Positions 56,988 through 64,000 of a stretch of 64,000 nt of DNA are shown piece after piece (within the stretch, counting starts at the first letter, position 1; every line of letters starts with the position of its first letter). Source of the DNA: Ophiosphaerella korrae (taxonomy: Eukaryota > Ascomycota > Dothideomycetes > Pleosporales > Phaeosphaeriaceae). The notes under the pieces are model-generated. The model searched no databases, was not told the origin of the DNA, and saw only the letters and a program-made list of their open reading frames with translations. The stretch lies in assembly GCA_028456385.1 (NCBI GenBank), contig JALNQF010000014.1, positions 372,001 to 436,000 of the forward strand, given 5' to 3'. A program made the translations under genes and the position numbers.

Positions 56988-58650
56988 ATGGCCAAGGTCG
57001 ACCACAAATCGGTGCTTATCGTAATTGACGGCTGGGGTATTCCCTCCGAGAGCTCGCGCAAAGATGGCGATGCTATTCTCGCCGCAGACACGCCTACTAT
57101 GGACGGCTTCGCAAAAGAAGGATCCGAAACTGCACAAGGCTTCACCGAGCTTGAAGCGTCTTCCCTCGCTGTTGGTCTCCCGGAAGGCCTCATGGGCAAC
57201 AGTGAGGTTGGCCACTTGAACATTGGTGCTGGACGAGTTGTCTGGCAGGACTCGGTCCGGATTGGTCAGACCATTAAGAATGATAAGCTCAAGGATGTCG
57301 AGAGTGTCAAGAAGTCTTTCCAACGAGCACTAGACGGTAATGGCAGGCTTCACTTCTGTGGTCTCGTTTCCGATGGTGGCGTACATTCGCACATGGACCA
57401 CTTGATCGCCCTTCTCAAGGTTGCTAAGGAGATGGGTGTTCCCAAGGCTTATATCCACTTTTTCGGTGACGGCCGAGACACAGACCCCAAGTCTGCCGCT
57501 GGTTATATGGACACGCTCTTGAAGGCTGCCAAAGATATCGGGCTTGGTGAGATTGCGACAGTGGTCGGACGATACTATATCATGGACCGTGATAAGAGGT
57601 GGGATAGGGTAGAGGTTGGCATGAAAGGCCTTGTGATTGGCGAAGGCGAAGAGAGCAACGACCCAATAGCCACTATCAAGGAACGGTATGACAAGAAAGA
57701 GAACGATGAGTTCTTAAAGCCCATCATTGTGGGTGGAAAGGAGCGAAGAATACAGGGTAAGCTGAATTCTGAGTACCTACATGTCCAGCCTGCTAACTCA
57801 CCTAGACGACGACACCGTCTTCTTCTTCAACTATCGCTCTGATCGTGTTCGTGAGGTTACTCAACTCTTGGGTGATGTCGACCGCTCACCGAAGCCCGAC
57901 TTCCCTTACCCCAAAAATATACACCTCACCACCATGACGTCTTATAATCCTAAATACACCTTCCCCGTTGCCTTCCCACCCCAGAAGATGACCGATGTAC
58001 TTGCAGAGACTTTGGCAAAACAAGGTGTGAAGCAGTGCCATGTCGCAGAGACCGAGAAGTACGCCCATGTCACTTTCTTCTTCAACGGTGGTGTCGAGAA
58101 ACAGTTTGAGAATGAAGAGCGCGAGATGGTTCCTTCCCCCAAGGTCGCTACATATGATCTACAACCCGCCATGAGCGCTATGGCAGTCGCAGAGAAGCTC
58201 TGTGAGAGGATCCAGACGGGCAAATTCGAGTTCTTGATGAACAACTTTGCTCCACCAGACATGGTTGGCCACACAGGCGTTTACAAGGCTGCTATAGAAG
58301 CTTGTGCTGAGACAGACAAGGCAATCAAAAGGATCTACGACCAGTGTCTGGAGAGCGGGTACATTCTCTACGTTACTTCAGATCATGGGTAAGTGATGGT
58401 CTTAGTTGTACCTGTGACTACATGGCTAACGATTGGTAGCAATGCTGAGGAGATGCTGACGGAAGAGGGCACACCTAAAACATCGCATACCACGAACAAG
58501 GTGCCGTTTGTCATGGCGAACGCACCTAAGTCCTGGAGTCTGAGGAAGACGGATGGCGTCCTGGGCGATGTTGCACCTACTATTCTCGCAGCCATGGGCC
58601 TCCAACAGCCGGAGGATATGGACGGACACACTTTGCTTGTGAAGTCATGA
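56988..58650 (+). CDS. gpmI: 2,3-bisphosphoglycerate-independent phosphoglycerate mutase
   Basis: Glycolytic/gluconeogenic enzyme interconverting 3- and 2-phosphoglycerate with two divalent metals (Mn or similar); alkaline phosphatase superfamily. Exons 56988..57756, 57806..58388, 58440..58650; introns 49 and 51 nt; 520 residues, the normal length. Landmarks: LIVIDGWG near residue 9 with metal ligand Asp, GNSEVGHLNIGAGR with the phosphorylated Ser, HFFGDGRDTDP, ATVVGRYYIMDRDKRWDR, FFNYRSDR, EKYAHVTFFFNGG, and SDHGNAEEM split by intron 2. C-terminus GVLGDVAPTIL is intact. Confidence 0.96.
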
Positions 58651-59387
58651 AGTCTTGGATGAATGCGGTAACACTCAAGGTCGTGTGTGCTTTCTTTGAA
58701 AGCTACATAAGCACATTGTGCTCCACGCCTGTAACTGTCAGCATGGCGTAGGCTATAGGTATCCATAGAGGTAGAAAAAGAAGTAGATTCGTCAAAAGTG
58801 CAAAGTGAAGAATGGCGGCTTGCTTTCGTCTCATGCGTCTCAAAATAGCCATTTTCAGCTGCAATCCAGAACCCTGCATTGCTGCCCCACGTCCCCGCAA
58901 CAAAGCCAATCAGCGATCGGCGGGTAACAGGGATCCTTCACCGGCGCCAGTGACCCCTCCAGCAAGAGTTATCCTCCAAACCCAGATCACTATCTATCAA
59001 GACAGCTGTTGTATACTTTAGCCTCGCTCTCCTCTGCATATATATTACACAAACTGTATCACACTTTCCACCATCCGACGTGCCTTCGTTCAGCCCCAAC
59101 TTTGACCAGTGAGGGGCCATCGTTCGATCAGAAAGCTGAGTGAGCTTCATCTGCCACCTCACATGTATCTGCGCCTGATAAGGAATCAGCTCACACTTCA
59201 AACCGATCGCCGCAGCTTTCTCACCTGTACCACCAACATTTGATTGACGGTCTCGAGTTTCGAATTTCGAATCCTCAGTACCCTACGATATCGCTGTGCG
59301 TGCCCAAGGCTATAAAAGAGGTTCGTTATTGTCGCACACGAGGCTGGCGCATTGCTGCGCTTTTGCTAGGCCAATCCTTAACTCACA
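58651..59387. other. Intergenic region, mutase to kinase
   Basis: 737 bp; mutase 3' UTR and kinase promoter. No gene supported. Confidence 0.7.
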
Positions 59388-60720
59388 ATGGCCTCAAACG
59401 GGGGATCTGGGGCGCACACACCACAACATCAAGCCCAAGTACAGCCATGCCGATACAAGACAGGGAAGACGCTGGGGGCAGGCAGTTACTCGGTCGTCAA
59501 GGAGTGCGTGCATATTGATACAGGTCGGTATTATGCTGCCAAGGTCATCAACAAGCGACTTATGGCTGGTCGGGAGCACATGGTTCGTGAGCCTTGCATT
59601 GCCATTTCCAGGCTAGACTAACATATCCAAGGTCAGAAATGAAATTGCCGTCTTGAAGAGGGTCTCCATGGGCCATAGAAATATTCTCACCCTGGTCGAC
59701 TACTTCGAGACTATGAACAATCGTATGCTACACCAAGGCTGGCCGCCAAGCGCATAGCTAATGCTGCATGCAGTCTACCTTGTAACCGATCTCGCGCTTG
59801 GAGGCGAGCTATTTGATCGAATTTGCCGTAAGGGTAACTACTATGAGTCTGATGCTGCCGATCTGATGCGTGCGACGCTATCTGCTGTCGCATATTTACA
59901 CGACCATGGCATTGTACATCGCGACTTGAAGCCCGAGAACCTCTTGTTCCGAACACCTGAAGACAACGCTGATCTTCTTATCGCCGATTTTGGCTTATCT
60001 CGCATCATGGACGAGGAGCAATTCCATGTACTCACAACAACATGTGGAACGCCAGGATATATGGCGCCTGAGATCTTTAGGAAAACAGGCCATGGCAAGC
60101 CCGTGTAAGCTCTTCCACATAGCCCCAGCGGGAACGCTTCTGATACCCATAACAGTGATATTTGGGCCATTGGTGTAATTACCTACTTTTTGCTTTGCGG
60201 CTACACACCATTCGACCGAGACTCGAATATCGAAGAAATGCACGCTATTCTTGGAGCGGATTATTCTTTTACACCTCTTGAGTACTGGCGTGGCGTTTCG
60301 CTCACAGCTCGTGAGTTTATCCGTAGGTGTCTGACAATTGATCCCGCATCGCGCATGACCGCCCACGAAGCGCTTTCTCACCCATGGGTTGCCGACCTTG
60401 CAAGACCAGGTGAGGGCGAGGAGGATCTGTTGCCGACTATCAAGAAGAATTTCAACGCCAGACGGACATTACATGCAGCAATTGATACCATTCGTGCAAT
60501 CAATCAACTACGAGCGGGCGGTGCTGCTGGTATGATGGATGGCGTGAGGTCAAACGAACCACGACGGGGCGCTCCACCTGCAAATATCCCACAACCAGCA
60601 GACGAAGATCCCATGGAAATTGATAGCCGAGGAAACGGCCATGGCCAAACTGAAGAGATGATCAAAGAACAAGAGAGACGCATCCGTGAAACACAACAGG
60701 GCCTGTGGAGCAAGAGATGA
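59388..60720 (+). CDS. CMK1: Ca2+/calmodulin-dependent protein kinase (CMK type)
   Basis: Ser/Thr kinase of the CaMK group. Exons 59388..59582, 59632..59722, 59774..60104, 60156..60720; introns 49-51 nt; 393 residues. Kinase motifs: GAGSYSVV (glycine loop, about 30-37), YYAAKVI (ATP-binding Lys), HRDLKPENLLF (catalytic loop), DFGLSR, CGTPGYMAPEIF (activation/P+1 loop), DIWAIGVITYFLLCGYTPF split by intron 3, and the final Arg of the domain in RCLTIDPASRMTAHEALSHPW. After the kinase domain, IKKNFNARRTLHAAIDTIRAINQL has the look of the autoinhibitory/calmodulin-binding helix. The C-terminus is Pro/Arg-rich and ends in a charged coil. The splice phases are all consistent. Confidence 0.93.
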
Positions 60721-61318
60721 GGTTAAATTTTTCGGTATATACTACGGCAATTTGCGCATGCAGGCTCAGCGCAGTCATGCAGTACTTGTTCATCCATTCC
60801 CTTTCTCTAGCCTTGATGGTAATCACGATCTATCTATGAATATTTGCAATTGATACAGCATTTTCGAAACACTATCGTCTTTTCATTCGGTCGGATGTAA
60901 TTGGACTTATTATTGTGTTCCGTTCCTTACCTTGCCTGAACTACTTTGCACCTTAAAGCTCTTTACTTCAAAGGTAGAAGGAGGTCGATATCATCAGTCC
61001 GTTGAGACTAGAACGCCTCATCAGCGCGCTTGCAACTATTTGAGATCTGTCTCATAGTGAAGAGGGATCAAAGCTCCCCAGAGTACCTCGGTAGCATATG
61101 GCCAAATGAAATTTGTTCCTATTATTTTGTCTAACTTGCTCCATAATAAGTACTGTTGTAAGCTTTTTCCTGTTTCTTTTCTATCCAAGACTTCTGATAT
61201 CATTTTATATTCACTTCTTCTTCTTCTTCTTCTTCCTCTAATTTATATTGATACCTGCGCCTTATGTACTCTTGCCTAAATACGACACACCAACCCTGTA
61301 TCAGCCCTAACTTCATCC
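60721..61318. other. Convergent intergenic region with TTC microsatellite
   Basis: 598 bp between the stops of the kinase and the DUF2855 gene. A (TTC)n run lies at about 61215-61235. In the minus-strand direction an acidic frame (EEEEEEE) is only the reverse of this microsatellite. Confidence 0.75.
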
Positions 61319-62266
61319 CTACAAAGTCCTTCCCACCCCTTTTCCCAGCTGTCCATCCCATCTCCCCACCGCCCCTACACACGCGCCAAAGTCTAGAAGA
61401 ACCACACGGCGCAAACCTGACGCTTCGATGAGCGAACGCGTCTCAACAGCATCACTATTCTTAACAACCGGATCATGCAACCCGCTCTCTTCAATTGTTT
61501 TTATCGACGTCGGCGATCCAGCTCCAACAATCATCCCTAGCCCGTATTCGCTCGGCCGATTCCTCCGCAATGTATACGCAAATGCCATGCCAGTCTTACT
61601 CGACGCACTCAAAACCACGATCGCAGCACCACGCAAATCAGCACATTCCTCTGACCAAGCCCCTACCCCGGAAGGGTGAATCCTCGCCGCCTCAATCCAG
61701 GAAAACGCACACGCATTCAGCCCATGCGCCGTCATAAACACCGAAAAAAACAACGCATCCCAGCCCCGCGACTCCCAATCTTCCTCACGCAACGCACTAC
61801 AGACCCGATATCGATTATACGGCGTCCAAAGATGCTGCCGATGCCCATCCACCGCAATAGTCTGGCCCGCAACAACCTCCCCACCATGGTCCACGCCGTT
61901 CACGCGAATCGTTTCAACGCCTGTCCCCACCGGCACAAACTCAAACACCGTTTGCCCCGGCTTGATAGCCGGCACGCTCAATCCGACGACGTCTGCGTAG
62001 CCCCATGCGGCGATGCGGCCGTACCGTGCGCTGTCGTTGTATGGCGCCGGCGTGTGTAAGAGCAAGGGGTAGACATCGTACCAGCCCATGATGTGGCCGC
62101 GACGCGTGTAGGTGAGGTTGTTTTTTGTCAGGCTTAAGATTTTGGAGTGGAGGCGGAGGGATGAGGAGGGGAGGGGGGAAGTGTGGTGCTGGGAGAGGGT
62201 GAGCAGGCGGTGGGCGGAGTAGTTTGATTTGTCGAGGATGTGGAGTGTTGTGGGGGGAGGGGCCAT
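61319..62266 (-). CDS. DUF2855 family protein
   Basis: Function unknown; the fold is related to medium-chain dehydrogenases by my memory of the family. Single exon, 315 residues; start ATG at 62266 (the frame runs open further up but from a non-ATG codon). Landmarks: LTYTRRGHIMGWYDVYPL, RYGRIAAWGYADVVGLSVPAIKPGQTVFEFVPVG, the LWTPYNRYRV block, and VVLSASSKTGMAFAY followed by VVLLDFGA. The C-terminus stops about 20 residues after LLDFGACVG, shorter than I expect, and another frame stays open for about 60 codons past this point; a truncation, a frameshift or a missed last exon are all possible. Confidence 0.7.
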   Translation of the reverse strand: MAPPPTTLHILDKSNYSAHRLLTLSQHHTSPLPSSSLRLHSKILSLTKNNLTYTRRGHIMGWYDVYPLLLHTPAPYNDSARYGRIAAWGYADVVGLSVPAIKPGQTVFEFVPVGTGVETIRVNGVDHGGEVVAGQTIAVDGHRQHLWTPYNRYRVCSALREEDWESRGWDALFFSVFMTAHGLNACAFSWIEAARIHPSGVGAWSEECADLRGAAIVVLSASSKTGMAFAYTLRRNRPSEYGLGMIVGAGSPTSIKTIEESGLHDPVVKNSDAVETRSLIEASGLRRVVLLDFGACVGAVGRWDGQLGKGVGRTL

Positions 62267-62970
62267 AGCGGGCAATGTTGGATGGATGGAAGGCTAGAGG
62301 GTATGTGGAAGGTTGTGGTTATGGTGGGATTTGAGTGTTCGACACTCTTACGTGACTTCTGCTATCTTGTCCAGGTGGAACTTTTGCTTTGCCGTGTATG
62401 TAATAAACATAATTTAAACACATGGAATGGATCGTACTGACAGGGTTCTGTGACTCATGTCGTTAATTACTAGCCGAAATGGTGGCTATATGTAAGACAT
62501 GTGCTGTTTGAATAAGAAGATCATATGTGCACCCTTTTCCACTCTCTCAATATGGGCCACTAAGACTAAAGTGTATTCAAGGGGCAATGCATTACAAAGT
62601 AGACTGGACGCCTGTTATATAAGCATTAAGATATCAATTCGGAGATAAAGCATTCATAAATAACGGAAAGACTGGATAATGTGGAGAGTATAATTATTAA
62701 GCTGTTGCCCATAGTATTCAAGACCAAAGTGCATCTCACCTAAACGCTCGTGCAATTGGATCCTTTGATAATTCGCACGAGACAGTGATATATTAGAAAT
62801 ATATCGCCAAAAATCATGCTATAAATACGGCAGTTCACATCTAGACCATAGACGTAGCTATTCATCTCAAAGCGCGGGCTATAGCAGATCAGCTACACAT
62901 CCGTCAACCTCCTAAGCAAATAATCGATAGACAAAGAAATAGCCTGGAGGATAGTGAATACAAGTCGTGA
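62267..62970. other. AT-rich spacer before the CHAT remnant
   Basis: 704 bp without gene; upstream region of the DUF2855 gene and 3' flank of the CHAT remnant. Confidence 0.65.
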
Positions 62971-64000
62971 TTATACGCCGAAATGGACATATGGGACCCA
63001 CAACAAATCTCTCTCGTCCTCATTGTCTGAGTCTACCACGATAGTCTTTCTCTTAATTCTAGAATCGCGTTTTCTTCGGCTAGTATTTTTTGCTGCTTGC
63101 TCTTTGCCGCCAGGTGGCGCTGTTGTACGAGTCGATATTGCAGCGTCATTTCGCCAACGATCCCGAAGTGTCCTGGTAGCTTATGGAGTCCCCAATATAC
63201 TACAACATCAATCATACCGCTATCCCTTATTTCTGCATACGTGAGCCTAGCTATTTCGACCCATAGTTCATCGTTGACCTCCCATAGAGTGCCTACAACG
63301 TGGCGGAAGCCCGCTAATTAAATGGATGCTTTCGTCGAGAAGTTAATCGTCTTTTATATTACCTGTGCCGCAGGCTGATACGTATGCAAAGAAAGGCGAG
63401 AATTGGCGTAGACTTAGCTCTAGGAGTATGGCTACCGTCAGCCGGTCGCTTTGGCAGTCTTATAGAAGGTGTTCACCAACATCTTGCTTCCCTTGTCGTG
63501 GCCTTAGAGAATCGAGACCTATTGACTTACAGAGATCTTCCACAACTCCAATATCTGTTTCAGAGAATTTGAGGCGAGAATTTTTAGGCGTATTCTCTAT
63601 CGCAATTAGAAGGGCTTGCCTAAAAGTGTTTATTGGAATTTTAGGGTCCGGTTGTTGACGACCCTGAATGATTGTTTTGATTGATGAGCTGTAGGCTGAC
63701 ATGGCTCGATCAAGAACTGTTTCTGTTGATACTTCGTAGTAATTCCTAGCGGCATGTATCGGATATCTACTTAGGGTACCAGTAGCGATCCACCATATTC
63801 GTGGCCAAGTATCAATATGCGAGCATCCAGTAAGCCCTAGCTCATCGACTATAACCCTAGCATGGACGAACGGTATCCTGAAGAATACCATCAGAATACA
63901 GAATTCGACAATTATGGAAACGTTCCACAGTATTGCAAAGCTTCTATGCGCCCAAATTGGCTTGTCAACCCGGACAGTTTTACCGTTCTGGCCGTGTGTG
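62971..64000 (-). pseudogene. Broken CHAT-domain (caspase-like) gene, runs off the right edge
   Basis: CHAT domains are caspase-fold peptidases; in fungi they occur in large TPR/NLR-like proteins. On the minus strand, from the window edge, HIDTWPRIWWIATGTLSRYPIHAA...ETVLDRAMSAYSSSIKTI and TDIGVVEDLCKSIGLDSL...KQDVGEHLL match what I recall of fungal CHAT proteins, ending at a stop at 63460. The next segment, which normally has the HFAGHG block with the catalytic His, is missing. In another frame DCQSDRLTVAILLELSLRQFSPFFAYVSACGTG follows (SACGTG, with the catalytic Cys, at 63378..63361), then a stop; then GFRHVVGTLWEVNDELWVEIARLTYAEIRD in a third frame. The terminal WVPYVHFGV is followed by TAA at 62973..62971. 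Frameshifts and the deletion make it a pseudogene. Confidence 0.82.

Noticed and set aside
1..64000. CRISPR arrays, operons with ribosome binding sites, prokaryotic mobile elements
   Set aside because: The window is a eukaryotic nuclear sequence with spliceosomal introns; no regularly spaced repeat array or intact transposase was seen.

Overview
The window is nuclear DNA of a filamentous ascomycete (Pezizomycotina; a Dothideomycete is my best guess from protein flavour, not proven). Evidence: 32 short introns that I could place by frame and conserved protein sequence, mostly 45-65 nt with GTRNGY/GCAAG donors and CTAAC/CTGAC-like branch sites; many divergently transcribed gene pairs; fungal-type NUP37, APC1 (BimE), GPI1, HAUS1, MED9 and LaeA-like methyltransferase genes; and decayed HET, CHAT and Zn2Cys6 genes, which are typical fungal accessory genes.

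Layout. 1-5.5 kb: UTP22 (leaves the left edge) head-to-head with protein-L-isoaspartate methyltransferase, a ~270 bp foldback repeat, and a GTPBP1/2-type GTPase. 5.5-15.3 kb: two long gene-poor tracts around a C2H2 zinc-finger gene, with one Zn2Cys6 remnant. 15.4-27.7 kb: dense housekeeping block: STR2 (cystathionine gamma-synthase), HAUS1, NUP37, APC1. 28.0-29.2 kb: broken HET-domain gene, then microsatellites. 30.2-33.7 kb: MIC26 and the mitochondrial intermediate peptidase OCT1, head-to-head. 34.5-41.3 kb: LaeA-like methyltransferase, GPI1 with a small two-helix membrane-protein ORF directly in front of it, and a CCCH/FG nucleoporin (NUP42/AMO1 type). 41.9-51.3 kb: DHR2 helicase, KEL3/KLHDC4, proline iminopeptidase, FAD monooxygenase, pyroglutamyl peptidase. 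51.3-56.1 kb: AT-rich gene-poor stretch with three identical tRNA-Ile(AAT) genes and a decayed coding remnant. 56.1-62.3 kb: MED9, phosphoglycerate mutase (cofactor-independent), a Ca2+/calmodulin-type kinase, a DUF2855 gene. 63.0-64.0 kb: a broken CHAT-domain gene running off the right edge.

Themes. Most genes are single-copy housekeeping functions (ribosome biogenesis: UTP22, DHR2; nuclear pore: NUP37, NUP42; mitosis: APC1, HAUS1; mitochondria: MIC26, OCT1; GPI anchors: GPI1). The most notable signals are (i) a perfect palindrome around TATCGATA in five promoters, four of them divergent; (ii) three independent GC-AG introns among 32; (iii) a two-helix membrane-protein ORF whose stop lies 7 nt before the GPI1 start codon, suggesting a dicistronic mRNA; (iv) two decayed genes of the self/non-self recognition type (HET, CHAT). 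All gene models come from reading frames, splice signals and remembered family features; no search or alignment was run.
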